In this document: positions 28,566 through 39,866 of the stretch, in pieces
How positions within the stretch are numbered: the first letter of the stretch is position 1
Layout of the letters: each line of letters begins with the position of its first letter
Assembly (NCBI RefSeq): GCF_000003815.2
Contig: NC_049987.1
Span: 25,027,846 to 25,091,845, forward strand
From: Branchiostoma floridae
Taxonomy: Eukaryota; Chordata; Leptocardii; Amphioxiformes; Branchiostomatidae
Length of the DNA: 64,000 bases
Direction: 5' to 3'
Program-made: the position numbers and the translations under genes
Notes under the pieces: generated by a model
What the model was told of the DNA's origin: nothing
Databases searched by the model: none
Seen by the model: the letters and a program-made list of their open reading frames with translations, nothing else

Positions 28566-29400
28566 TTACCGAGAAGAAAACCACTTTTCTGGTAAGCCAT
28601 ACACTAGAGTATTGTTATCAGTATCAGTCGGAAGCTCTGTTTACACCGAAAAAGGAATTCTATTGCGTTTTTGTGACTACATAACGTTACTAAATTTGCA
28701 AAACTAGGCTATCATTCAACACAAGTTTAGATCGTCTTGCATTTTTCTAATGTTTAGAAAACCACTTTTCTGGTAAGCCTAACACTAAGCGATTGTTATC
28801 AGTATCAGTCGGAAGCTCTGTATACACCGAAAAAGGAGTTCTATTTCGATTTTTGTGACTGTATACTAAAAAGTAGAACTAGGCAATCATTGAGCACAAG
28901 TTAGGATCGTCTTGCATTTTTCTAACCCCTACCGCTAAGAAAACCATTTTTCTGTAAGCGATTGTTATCAACCCGAAGAGCTGTTTACACCGAAAAAGGA
29001 GTTCTTTTGTGATTTTTGTGACTGTATACTTAAAAGTAGAACTAGGCAATCATTGAGTACAAGTTAGGATCATCTTGCATATTTCTAACCCCTACCGCTA
29101 AGAAAAAAGTTTAAACACTTTTCTGTTAAGCATAACACTAAGCGGTAGTTATCAGCCCACAGCATTGTGTACACCGAAAAAGGAGTTCTGTTGCGTTTTT
29201 GTGACTGTAAACTATAAACTATAGAAGTAGGCAATCAGTCAACACAAGTTTAGATCGTCTTGCATTTTTTCTAAACCCTACCGTTAAGAAACCCGATTTT
29301 CTATTAAGCCAAACACTTATCAATTGTTAGCAGTCGAAAATTCTGTATCCAACGAAAAAAGTTTTTTTTTGTGTGTGACCGTAGATTGAATATCAGAACT
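28566..29400 (+). repeat. About 180-bp satellite, five copies
   Basis: Units begin with 'aagaaaaccacttttctgg' or variants near 28577, 28758, 28940, 29102 and 29288. Each carries 'acaccgaaaaaggagttct' and ends 'tcgtcttgcatttttctaa'. Divergence is moderate and grows toward the right. No coding meaning is seen. It lies upstream of the calponin 5' exon. Confidence 0.9.
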
Positions 29401-30715
29401 AAGGAACTAATCACACACCTATACCGCCGAGGTAGCGAACTCGCTGCGACCTAGTTATATTTGACTTTGACAGCTTAATGAATTGTATAGATAGAAACGA
29501 GATGTGTGTTTTGTTGTCTTTAAATCATACTTTATATTGAAATGATATCCAAACACACAAATATGATCTTCAAACATGATATTCTAATACTTAACAATCT
29601 GCATGATATCCAAACACACAAAACCAAGCTGGGAAGCCTTCTAGTAGAATTGGGGCCTTAACACGAGTAGGGGCATATCGTCTTGCAGCTATCTAGATGT
29701 TGTTGATGAAAACTGACACTGATATAAATATCAAGGTAGACTCGACAGATTTGGATCATAAGTCAAGGAGAACAAAAGTAAACGCCCCCCAACACATGAG
29801 ACACCTTCGTAAGGACCTACATCAAAGGAATAAAACGCATCACTAAAACTGTCTACGTACCAAAAACCATCCCGATCCGTCACCCATTCTTATTTTCTTT
29901 CAAAGTCACACTATACCGGTTCCTGCAGTTCCAAGCCGCTAAGGGGTCAAAACTTACACCACTTATTCTCCGTCCCGAGAATTATCCACCGCTCAAAAAT
30001 CACGACCATTGCATGTCCAGAACATGAGATATCAAAAGGGGACGCTCCGCTACAGTACTTTAACGAGCGTTTAGGGGGCTCAAAATCTCATAATTTCTAG
30101 GTCTTATTAAAACCTACCGAGATATGAAATACCAAGACAATCCACTAATGCATTCTGGAGTTATCGTGATCACATACATACATACAGACAGACAGACAGA
30201 CACACACTCCCGAAAACATAACGTTCTAGACAAAGGTAATTACAGTAGGTACCTTTTGCGCCACTTTCGCGCTCAATCCATACGTCGGTCCTTGGTTCAT
30301 CTTTCTTTAAGGAAGAATTACGGCGATGTGTTTAAGACGGCTTAGCTGTGTAAGTGCTCGACGGCGTCTCCAGTGAGTCTTAGAAAAGTCGCCTGCCAAA
30401 TGCGCTTTTAAGACTCCTCCCTTTCTGCCAATGTCGTCTTTGCACCCGACGTGATCCAAGTGTGCTCAACTCGGAAAACTTTTAAAAAACTGTCGCGCCA
30501 TTGGTCGAACTCTTACCGGCCGGACTTATAAGTCGACAGAGGGGAGGGGAGAGAGTTCTTAAGTAAGCGTAAATACGCATTCCTTCAGGTGACGTCTTGC
30601 AAGACGTGCGAACATCCGGGTGTGGTGACGTCACGTTGAGGAGAGGACGTGTGAGAGAGAGAAGTCAGATGCTGCGAGCTGGAGACATTCCGCCGGCAGA
30701 CACGCGTTTATTTGA
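29400..30715. other. Intergenic sequence
   Basis: No gene is supported. A 'ctgcagttccaagccgctaa' dispersed repeat lies at about 29860-30180, followed by a (CAGA)n tract near 30185. A short purine tract 'gaggggaggggagagag' is at about 30540. Confidence 0.55.
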
Positions 30716-30719
30716 ACAT

Positions 30720-31480
30720 CACATGTGTCTACGGGCCGGGTGGGCAGCTATCAGATAAACCCTGCTGTATACGGGCCGGGTGGGCAGCTATCAGATACAC
30801 TCTGGTGTACACGGGCCCGCCGGGGGGCAGCTATCAGGTAAACCCTGGTGTATACGGGCCCCGGGGGTGGGGGGTGTAGGTGGGTGTGGGGTAGCTATCA
30901 GATAAACCCTGGTGTATACGGCCCCCGGGGGTGGGGGGTGGGGGTGGTTGTGGGGCAGCTATCAGGTAAACCCTGGTGTATACGGGCCCGGGGGTGGGGG
31001 GTGGGGGTGGTTGTGGGGCAGCTATCAGGTAAACCCTGGTGTATACGGGCCCGGGGGTGGGGGGTGGGGGTGGTTGTGGGGCAGCTATCAGGTAAACCCT
31101 GGTGTATACGGGCCCGGGGGTGGGGGGTGGGGGTGGTTGTGGGGCAGCTATCAGGTAAACCCTGGTGTATACGGGCCCGGGGGTGGGGGGTGTAGGTGGT
31201 TGTGGGGTAGCTATCAGATAAACCCTGGTGTATACGGGCCCGGGGGTGGGGGTGGTTGTGGGGTAGCTATCAGATAAACCCTGGTGTATACGCCCCCCCC
31301 CCCCCGGGCAGCTATCAGATAAACCCTGGTGTATACGGGCCCGGGGGTGGGGGTGGTTGTGGGGTAGCTATCAGATAAACCCTGGTGTATACGCCCCCCC
31401 CCCGGGCAGCTATCAGATAAACCCTGGTGTATACGGGCCCGGGGGAGGGGGTGGTTGTGGGGTAGCTATCAGATAAACCA
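30720..31480 (+). repeat. About 63-bp G-rich minisatellite
   Basis: Fourteen occurrences of 'gctatcagataaaccctggt' or 'gctatcaggtaaaccctggt' alternate with 'gtatacgggcccgggggtgg' and long G runs. Four consecutive units (about 30960-31190) are nearly identical. Near 31292 and 31394 the G-rich part is replaced by a C run. Each G-rich unit fits the G-quadruplex rule of four G runs. Open frames of Gly/Trp repeats here are artefacts. Confidence 0.95.
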
Positions 31481-31521
31481 AGGGCGATGGATACATACAG
31501 GGGAGGCAGCTATAAGATAGC

Positions 31522-31720
31522 TTAAGGTGGACTATCATTGCACTTGCGGCACCGGTGCGGCACTGCGGGGTTCGTAGATATGACTCAACGAATTTCAGAG
31601 ATAAAGAACGGATTTTCTTCCGTTTTGTGTATTTTGTTGTCTTCTAAGTCATACCTTTACGTATTGCGCAATATCTGAATCATGAAAAGTCGCGAAAATA
31701 ACCCCGCGAACGGCATCAGC
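31522..31720. mobile_element. MITE with 'aggtg' terminus, copy 3 (cut by gap)
   Basis: 'taaggtggactatcattgca' begins a copy in the opposite orientation to copies 1 and 2 ('ttctaagtcatacctttacg', 'tattgcgcaatatctgaa'). It runs into the N gap. Confidence 0.75.
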
Positions 31721-32611
31721 NNNNNNNNNNNNNNNNNNNNNNNNNNNNNNNNNNNNNNNNNNNNNNNNNNNNNNNNNNNNNNNNNNNNNNNNNNNNNNNN
31801 NNNNNNNNNNNNNNNNNNNNNNNNNNNNNNNNNNNNNNNNNNNNNNNNNNNNNNNNNNNNNNNNNNNNNNNNNNNNNNNNNNNNNNNNNNNNNNNNNNNN
31901 NNNNNNNNNNNNNNNNNNNNNNNNNNNNNNNNNNNNNNNNNNNNNNNNNNNNNNNNNNNNNNNNNNNNNNNNNNNNNNNNNNNNNNNNNNNNNNNNNNNN
32001 NNNNNNNNNNNNNNNNNNNNNNNNNNNNNNNNNNNNNNNNNNNNNNNNNNNNNNNNNNNNNNNNNNNNNNNNNNNNNNNNNNNNNNNNNNNNNNNNNNNN
32101 NNNNNNNNNNNNNNNNNNNNNNNNNNNNNNNNNNNNNNNNNNNNNNNNNNNNNNNNNNNNNNNNNNNNNNNNNNNNNNNNNNNNNNNNNNNNNNNNNNNN
32201 NNNNNNNNNNNNNNNNNNNNNNNNNNNNNNNNNNNNNNNNNNNNNNNNNNNNNNNNNNNNNNNNNNNNNNNNNNNNNNNNNNNNNNNNNNNNNNNNNNNN
32301 NNNNNNNNNNNNNNNNNNNNNNNNNNNNNNNNNNNNNNNNNNNNNNNNNNNNNNNNNNNNNNNNNNNNNNNNNNNNNNNNNNNNNNNNNNNNNNNNNNNN
32401 NNNNNNNNNNNNNNNNNNNNNNNNNNNNNNNNNNNNNNNNNNNNNNNNNNNNNNNNNNNNNNNNNNNNNNNNNNNNNNNNNNNNNNNNNNNNNNNNNNNN
32501 NNNNNNNNNNNNNNNNNNNNNNNNNNNNNNNNNNNNNNNNNNNNNNNNNNNNNNNNNNNNNNNNNNNNNNNNNNNNNNNNNNNNNNNNNNNNNNNNNNNN
32601 NNNNNNNNNNN
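31721..32611. other. Assembly gap (891 N)
   Basis: A run of N. Frames spanning it carry no information. Confidence 1.
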
Positions 32612-33160
32612 GCAAGAAGATTACGCCAAGCGAAAGGTCATTTTCACGGCACACGTCTAAAAATGGACCCAGAAGTGCTGTCGTTTGTTTAACTTTGCCG
32701 TAAATTTAAGCTGGGGTTATTGAGTTGGCATCGAATGTTGTGTACTGTAACGTTATGTGCTGATATTTTCTAGAAATAATACCCCTTGTTTGAGACTTAC
32801 AAATAGTAAGGCCAGAGTAAGTAAATTTTATCGTTGACATCTTTGATTTTTGCCTGATTCCAGAAAAAAAGAAGAAGTTTGTTACCCTTTAGCAATGTTC
32901 AACGTATGGAAAAATTTAAAGATATAACTTCGATCAGTCCTATCGCAAAACGTCCTACAAGCCGCAATGAAGCATTGCGTGTCTTCGGTTTGCTGGTGAC
33001 ATGTGTATGTCATTCCACGTCAATCAACGTAAATTATGTCGTTAAATTCTGTCATTTTTTTTTCAATTTAAGATATACAGTATTTTTGTCCGCCAACCAA
33101 AGCAACCCGGCAAAACAGAAAGTTGGCGGACAAAAAAAGAAAGCCCGATGAGAACTAGCC
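32612..33160. other. Intergenic sequence after the gap
   Basis: All three plus frames are open for a short way after the gap, so a coding end cannot be confirmed. A hairpin is made by 'tttttgtccgccaac' (about 33085) and 'gttggcggacaaaaa' (about 33122). No gene is supported. Confidence 0.4.
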
Positions 33161-33163
33161 TGG

Positions 33164-34768
33164 ATTCCGGACTCACAGCCCGATCTCAATGTCTATAATA
33201 TCGTGATCAGGGTCTGGCTAAGCTGGTCTGCGTAGGCCCTGGAAACAGTCTGGTATCCAGACTAGGAACTGGCCTGTGTAGGCCCTGGAAACAGTCTGGT
33301 ATCCAGGCTAGGAACTGGCCTATATAGGCCCTGGAAACAGTCTGGTATCCAGGCTAGGAACTGGCCTATATAGGCCCTGGAAACAGTCTGGTATCCAGGC
33401 TAGGAGCTGGCCTGGTAAGACCCTGGAAACAGTCTGGTATCCAGGCTAGGAGCTGGCCTGCGTAGGCCCTGGAAACAGTCTGGTATCCAAGCTAGGAGCT
33501 GGCCTGGTAAGGCCCTGGAACAGTCTGGTATCCAGGCTAGGAACTGGCCTGCGTAGGCCCTGGAAACAGTCTGGTATCCAGGCTAGGAGCTGGCCTGTGT
33601 AGGCCCTGGAAACAGTCTGGTATCCAGACTAGTAACTGGACTGTGTAGGCCCTGTAAACAGTCTGGTATCCAGGCTAGGAACTGGCCTGTTAAGGCCCTG
33701 GAAACAGTCTGGTATCCAGACTAGGAGCTGGTGTAAAGGCCCTGGAAACAGTCTGGTATCGAGGCTAGGAACTGGCCTGCGTAGGCCCTAGAAACAGCCT
33801 GGTATCCAGGCTAGGAGCTGGTCTGTGTAGGCCCTGGAAACAGTCTGGTATCCAGGCTAGGAGCTGGCCTGTGTAGGCCCTGGAAACAGTCTGGTATCCA
33901 GGCTAGAAGCTGGCCTGTGTAGGCCCTAGAAACAGCCTGGTATCCAGGCTAGGAGCTGGCCTGTGTAGGCCCTGGAAACAGTCTGGTATCCAGGCTAGGA
34001 GCTGGCCTGTGCAGGCCCTGGAAACAGTCTGGTATCCAGGCTAAGAGCTGGCCTGTGTAGGCCCTGGAAACAGTCTGGTATCCAGGCTAGGAGCTGGCCT
34101 GGTAAGGCCCTGGAAACAGTCTGGTATCCAGGCTAGGAGCTGGCCTGTGTAGGCCCTGGAAACAGTCTGGTATCCAGGCTAGGAGCTGGCCTGGTAAGAC
34201 CCTGGAAACAGTCTAGTATCCAGGCCAGGAGCTGGCCTGTGTAGGCCCTGGAAACAGTCTGGTATCCAGGCTAGGAACTGGCCTATATAGGCCCTGGAAA
34301 CAGTCTGGTATCCAGGCTAAGAGCTGGCCTGTGTAGGCCCTGGAAACAGTCTGGTATCCAGGCTAGGAACTGGCCTGTGTAGGCCCTGGAAGCAGTCTGG
34401 TATCCAGACTAGGAGCTGGTGTAAAGGCCCTGGAAACAGTCTGGTATCCAGGCTAGGAACTGGCCTATATAGGCCCTGGAAACAGTCTGGTATCCAGGCT
34501 AAGAGCTGGCCTGTGTAGGCCCTGGAAACAGTCTGGTATCCAGGCTAGGATCTGGCCTGTGTGGGCCCTGGAAACAGTCTGGTATCCAGACTAGGAGCTG
34601 GTGTAAAGGCCCTGGAAACAGTCTGGTATCCAGGCTAGGAGCAGGCCTGTTTAGGCCCTGGAAACAGTCTGGTATCCAGGCTAGGAGCTGGCCCTGGAAA
34701 CAGTCTGGTATCCAGGCTAGGAGCTGTCCTGGTAAGGCCCTGGAAACAGTCTGGCATCCAGGCTAGAT
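33164..34768 (+). repeat. 46-bp minisatellite, about 34 copies
   Basis: The unit reads 'ggcctgtgtaggccctggaa' then 'acagtctggtatccaggcta' then 'ggagct'. Variants differ at 'tgtgta', 'tatata', 'ggta' and a shortened 'ggtgta'. Higher-order blocks recur, for example the 'ggtgtaaaggccc' variant near 33730, 34418 and 34598. The 'ggcctatataggcc' variant is a perfect palindrome. Confidence 0.95.
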
Positions 34769-34978
34769 AAAAGCGCTTGAAAGACATCTTAATTAACAAG
34801 AATTGCTTCATCAAAAAAGCTTGCAAAGCAGCCTCAAATGATGATTAGAATGAAATGGTGGGAGAGGGTAGTTTGCGAATGACTGTATGTGCACAGTGTG
34901 GTCACTCCTGTATTTGAATTGCGCAATGCTTGAAGAGAGAAAAAGCGTCCTCAATTTATTCATTTCTTCTCTTCAGAA

Positions 34979-35193
34979 CTACTGTAAATGCATTCAAGTT
35001 CGCGGAGATTTTTAATTTCGCGGTAGCGGGAAAATGGACTTTTCGCGGTGGTTTTAATTTCGCGGCAGCACCATGCACTGTAGTCTTTTACTGTTATGGA
35101 AAAATGTTCGCGGTGGTTTTAAATTCGCGGTGAAGCGGCCGCCACGAAAACCGCGAACATTAAACCACCGCAAAAGTTTCTGCATCTACAATA
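34979..35193. mobile_element. MITE 'tactgtaaatg.att...cgcggt', copy 1
   Basis: 'actgtaaatgcattcaagtt' on the left pairs with 'gtttctgcatctacaatac' on the right. Between are repeats of 'tttcgcggt' and 'ttcgcggtggtttt', with the inverse 'accgcgaacattaaaccacc' near the right end. The second copy is at 56432-56626. Confidence 0.85.
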
Positions 35194-35371
35194 CAGTCAA
35201 ACCTGTCTATAGCGGCCACTCAAGGGACCGGACAAATTTGGCCACTATAGACAGGTGGCCTTTGTATAGAGGTGGCAACTTGTAGATAAAATACCCAAGG
35301 GACCGACAAAAAGTGGCCACTATGGACAGTTGGCCCCTGTAGAGGTGGCCCCTAATGCAGGTTTGACTGTA
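35192..35371. mobile_element. MITE 'tacagtcaaacctgtctata', copy 1
   Basis: Inverted ends 'tacagtcaaacctg' and 'caggtttgactgta' enclose 'gtggccactat' repeats. It abuts the preceding MITE. A second, longer copy is at 38068-38559. Confidence 0.85.
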
Positions 35372-35585
35372 TTTGGACGGCTGGGCGGCAGCCTTTCATC
35401 TAAGGCTGTCCTACGAGCAATGCAGCCTTGGCGAAAAAGGAGCCTGCCATCTGCTCGGAGAGTAAACATACCTGCATGTTTCTGGTGTTACTCAGAACGT
35501 ACAGTGAGCTGACCCGTGAAAGTTTGAGGCACAGACGCCACCGAGCAGACCACATGCCGCCGTATATGGTCACCGTGATCAACAC

Positions 35586-35773
35586 TTTGGATCGACTTTC
35601 TAATCTCCAAGCAGATCCTACGGTAGCATAAGATAGTATCAAAAGCTGGCAGAGGAGTGAAGCTGGCTTAGGAGTGTGTTTTGCTACATGGCAAATGGAC
35701 ACCTCTTGGCTGACTACACTCCTTGGCTAGTTTGGTACTATCTTATGCCATTGTAGGATCTGCTTGGAGATCA
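35586..35773. mobile_element. Foldback MITE, CTCCAAGCAGA family
   Basis: 'ctccaagcagatcctacggt' and 'aggatctgcttggag' are the ends. The inner arms 'agcataagatagtatcaaa' and 'tttggtactatcttatgcc' continue the pairing. Total is about 188 bp. Confidence 0.85.
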
Positions 35774-35944
35774 CGACTTTCTAGCTGAGCTTTTACAGGT
35801 TCAGGCCCAGGCACCACCGAGCAGGCCACTCACCGCCGTATATGGTCACCGTGTTCACCATTTTGGATCGTCTTTCTACCTGAACTGGTTGTAGTTTGAT
35901 GGTGTGAGAAGTTAGATTCCAACTGGCCGGGGGTTCCTTGAAAT

Positions 35945-36583
35945 TAATAATGAATGATCTTTATTTGCATGTTCCTGCCCAAGTGGGCTAAATGCAGCAA
36001 ATCCCATGATGGGATACTAATTATAAAGACTGAGTACTATAACATGTAGTATTACAATTGAATAAACAATACATCTGCAACTAAGCTATCACTATATCTA
36101 ACGTTAACATGACTCTTCCCTTTTCTTAAAACATGTGTATACGAACTCACAGAGTTTGTGTTGTACAAAATTGTCTGTGGTTGTCATTATATGTACAAAC
36201 AGGTTGTCGTTGGTTAGCTATTTACATCGTGTATCTACTACATTCAGAGCACTGATAAAAGAGTTGCGCATATCATTGTATAAATTTAAAGGACACTCTA
36301 ATATAAAATGGACTTCATTCTCTATACGGTTGGAGTTACAAAGTGTACAGAGTCTATTATTCGGAGGAGTCTGGTTGTATCTTCCCACTTCAATTTGTAG
36401 GGGATGGTCACTGATTCTTAATCTAGCCATGGCTCGGCGATGGTTGAAATTCTGAATATTAAGGTACTGTTCTCTTTCGTAGGTATGTTTGATTTTTCTA
36501 TATGTTCTTAGTTTGTTTCCTTGGTTTCCGGTCCTACCACTGGAGTTCAGCCCTGAGTAAAAGGTTTGAAGGTAAATGTCCAA
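35945..36583 (-). pseudogene. LINE (CR1/L2-like) 3' fragment
   Basis: The minus strand 36583-36218 encodes 121 residues including 'NNRLCTLCNSNRIENEVHFI' then 'LECPLNLYND', the Cys/His-bearing C-terminal pattern (C..C.....E...H.L..CP.Y) common after the RT domain of non-LTR elements. Below it, to about 35945, lies a 3' UTR ending in 'caaataaagatcattcatta' (minus). The RT core is missing, so this is a 5'-truncated dead copy. Confidence 0.8.
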
Positions 36584-36760
36584 TAATAATCTTTATTGCA
36601 AGTTCATGCCCGAAGGCTCATTGCAGACAAAGTAAAGTAGTAGTATACATAATTGTATACTTTACAGTGAAGGAAAATGGGAACTATAGATAAATCAAAA
36701 GAGAAATAACATCTAATCTAAATCTATTTCTACTTAAGCTATTTGGTGGGTTTGACTTCT
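36584..36760 (-). repeat. LINE 3' tail
   Basis: Minus-strand tail 'caataaagattattattgga' with 'gagccttcgggcatgaactt'. It resembles the ends near 37740-37800 (minus) and 62085-62120 (plus). Confidence 0.55.
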
Positions 36761-37057
36761 TTTCCGTATGCAGTGGGAGATGAATTGTTCAACAAAATTG
36801 TAGGAAATGTGGCTTTTTATGAAGGACATGTCGTGCAAGGATCTGTGACGTTAAACTTTCATTACCGCATGATTACAATGTCCCATTTTTAAGAGAAAAG
36901 AAGAGAAACAAGCCACCAGGGGGCCAACACTTTTGAGGTCTCACCAAGACCTACCCGCATGTCATATATCATCACAATCCACACCCACCCACACATGTGC
37001 AAAAATATACTGTGTATAGCATCCATTTGTCATTTTGCACACTCATAAATCATCAGC

Positions 37058-37399
37058 GAAGCTGGTGTGTTACGCCGAAGGGCGGTTATGCCGGCTATAT
37101 AGATACAGATACAGAAGCTGGTGTGTTACGCCAAAGGGTGGTTATACCGGCTATATAGATACAGATACAGAAGCTGGTGTGTTACGCCGAAGGGCGGTTA
37201 TACCGGCTATATAGATACAGATACAGAAGCTGATGTGTTACGCCGAAGGGCGGTTATACCGGCTATATAGATACAGATACAGAAGCTGGTGTGTTACGCC
37301 GAAGGGCGGTTATACCGGCTATATAGATACAGATACAGAAGCTGGTGTGTTACGCCGAAGGGCGGTTATACCGGCTATATAGATACAGATACAGATCAT
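37058..37399 (+). repeat. 57-bp minisatellite, six copies
   Basis: The unit 'gaagctggtgtgttacgccg' then 'aagggcggttataccggcta' then 'tatagatacagatacag' repeats six times with one or two substitutions per copy. It is a tandem expansion of the dispersed tail found singly at 13266, 22755 and 27905. Confidence 0.95.
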
Positions 37400-37528
37400 A
37401 CACACTATTTAAATTACTTTTTCCATGTTTTACCAGATACACACCTAGAGAGATGGAGCCAAGACTCCCCCCCAAATCATGACCCATTCATTGACTCATT
37501 ATTTTCCATCGTGCGTCAAAACTTAAAC

Positions 37529-37628
37529 NNNNNNNNNNNNNNNNNNNNNNNNNNNNNNNNNNNNNNNNNNNNNNNNNNNNNNNNNNNNNNNNNNNNNNNN
37601 NNNNNNNNNNNNNNNNNNNNNNNNNNNN
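37529..37628. other. Assembly gap (100 N)
   Basis: Exactly 100 N, so probably a gap of unknown size. Confidence 1.
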
Positions 37629-38067
37629 TTATCTGTCTTAGCTTGTTGGTAAGCGCTTTAAGAACTTACATTTGAGTATTTATCTGTTGTCTATGTCTCG
37701 ATTTAAGTTTCTTCTTCGATGACAGCGTTAACGAATTAACGAATGAAAGACCTTTATTGGACATTCATGCCTCGACGGGCTAGGTACAGGTCACTGATAA
37801 CAGACATGACTGATAACAGAATAACAAACATATGAGAAAAAACAACAGGATACAATTTAACTAGTTGAAGGTACTAAGCTAACAGGATGGTCGACATCTT
37901 CTCGCTTCTTTGTACAGGTGTAGATATAAGAACATATAATGTTTGATATACAGGGTTTGTCTAGGCGCATCAAAAATAGTTAACGTAAGTTGACTTAACT
38001 CGAGTGCGCCGACATCTTTCTGTATTCGCTTATCGATACCCATGACCAAGGGGGATAGACATCTACA

Positions 38068-38559
38068 TACAGTCAAACCTGTATTAGCTGCCACCTTTGC
38101 ATAGCGACCACCTGACCATAGTGGCCACTTTTTGTCGGATTTTTGTTGGATTCGTAATAATTAAGAAATAGGCTTAGCGACCAACTGTCCAACGCGGCCA
38201 CGGCCACACGATTTCAGGTCCCGTTGATACAGAAACACTGCCTGTGGCAACCATACTGCAGCCTTATGTCACCCTGCACCGAGTTTGAAATTGTAGTTTG
38301 CGAGGATTTGGAGTTCCTGACAGGGTCATTTTGGCGGTTGCAGAAGATATGCATGTCCTGAGCATTAAAGTGCAAGTCTTTGTCGGCGAATTTACCGATC
38401 CAGACAATGTTACTTGGTGAGAAAGATTAGTGGGAACTGAAATCATGTGAAGCTTGCTCATGGTCAATTGATCAACATTTTCTCTATAGTGGTCACCTGT
38501 TTATAGTGGCCACATTTCTCCAGTCCCTTGAGTGGCCGCTATAGACAGGTTTGACTGTA
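38068..38559. mobile_element. MITE 'tacagtcaaacctgt', copy 2
   Basis: The left end 'tacagtcaaacctgtattag' and right end 'ctatagacaggtttgactgt' with 'gtggccac' sub-repeats match the copy at 35192-35371. The middle 200 bp is different and may be a later insertion. Confidence 0.8.
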
Positions 38560-39011
38560 TTATAAATAAGACAATCCAAAAAGCAGCAACTGGATATAAT
38601 TTTCGACTAAAACGTCTGATCGTTTCCAAAGTCATATCCAGTTACTTGAGTAACTGCTTTTTGGCGTATTTATGTATATTTGTTAAAAATCTAAAACATA
38701 GCGAAAGTCTTCATTGCCTAATAAATAAAAACACAGCGAAAGGAAATGCATTTACAGTAGACGTAGTCGACAACTGTCTGATTCGAACTCCTACGCCCCC
38801 TTGTGATATTTAATGGAACTACAGGGTTTTTGAAGTGCTACAGTTAGCAGCCAGGATTAGCTGGCTATGAGTATGAAGTGTCAGAAATAATTTCTGTAGT
38901 GACCAGCAGAAATGACCACAATAATTTCCACCAAATGTCAGCTATACAATCAAGTCACTGCAACATGAACTTATGATCATATGAGGAAATGCTAGCTGAG
39001 GAGGGAGACTT

Positions 39012-39200
39012 GCACTGTATACGTATGTGATTTGTGCTGTCCAAGCAGAGGTTCGGCTCGGGCCATTTTCGAAATGTTTTAGGCAGTATTGTCATGGTTT
39101 TTTATCGTCTACGGGTCTGAGGCAGCATTTCCGCTTGGAGATTATGTGATTTGGAAAAAGGAGAAAATGAATTGATGCGAATCATACTAACAAGAGCCTC
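39012..39200 (+). repeat. Repeat with internal CTCCAAGCAGA foldback, copy 1
   Basis: From 'tatgtgatttgtgctgtcca' through the foldback (39037-39143) to 'actaacaagagcctcttgca'. The same order is found at 63797-64000, so the repeat is larger than the foldback alone. Confidence 0.7.
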
Positions 39201-39645
39201 TTGCACATACTATATTTGTATTTTGCATTGTGATAATACAAATTACTTGACGAAGATATGAGTTTGTTGAACTCTTGTTCAACGTATATCAGCAAGAAGG
39301 GCAGCACTATTATACAAGTAATCAAATACAATTCAATCTCAACGACTGGATTAACACGGGGTTTTTCTTTTTCTTTATCCAGTTCTAGAAATTCGATTGT
39401 ATTTTATTAATAATGTTTACCTGCATATCGAGCCATTATAAACGTAGTAACTGTATACCGGTCTTACTTTGCTGTGTCTGCCGCTTCTGACACCTGTCAA
39501 TCACGGTTTTTGAGAAAATATACATTGATCGCATGACTGAATTTAAAAGTTAAAACAAACGCCTGTGTGTAATGTTGTTGCAGTTGAACCGAATGTAAGT
39601 TACAACAGCGTACAGGGTTATATTGTAGTATACTTGTACATGTTT

Positions 39646-39866
39646 ACCTAAAATGGCAGGGAGGGTTTGCAATATCTCCAGAAAAACACGGGTTTTTAAT
39701 GACTGCATTACGAGTTCTCACGTAGAAGCGTTTTGATGTTTCTCCCTCCCACCGCTGATTAACTTCTCTTCCCAGAAAATAGTCTGCCGCTTGCAGAAAA
39801 AAAAATGCCATTCTTACCACCTCATGCCACGTCATTCGCTAAGATAAAAGCAAATGTCGCCTTACG
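39646..39866 (+). repeat. Duplicated upstream block R1, copy 1
   Basis: One of four copies of a roughly 220-bp block with 'acgagttctcacgtagaa', 'tttgatgtttctccctccca' and 'cttgcagaaaaaaaaatgcc'. The others are at 41058-41285, 43215-43450 and 44535-44716. Confidence 0.85.

Noticed and set aside
30848-31277. Gly/Trp/Val repeat proteins of 115-121 residues
   Set aside because: They arise from the 63-bp minisatellite and exist in two overlapping frames; no gene structure is seen.
31682-32692. Open frames of more than 300 residues across the second gap
   Set aside because: They are made of N; the only real residues at either end lie in a MITE and in sequence open in all plus frames.
32612-32692. 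Possible last exon after the gap (for example a frame ending KVIFTAHV)
   Set aside because: All three plus frames are open and look equally plausible over a few codons; nothing decides between them.
33164-34768. CRISPR-like array
   Set aside because: Units are contiguous with no unique spacers, and this is an animal genome; it is a minisatellite.
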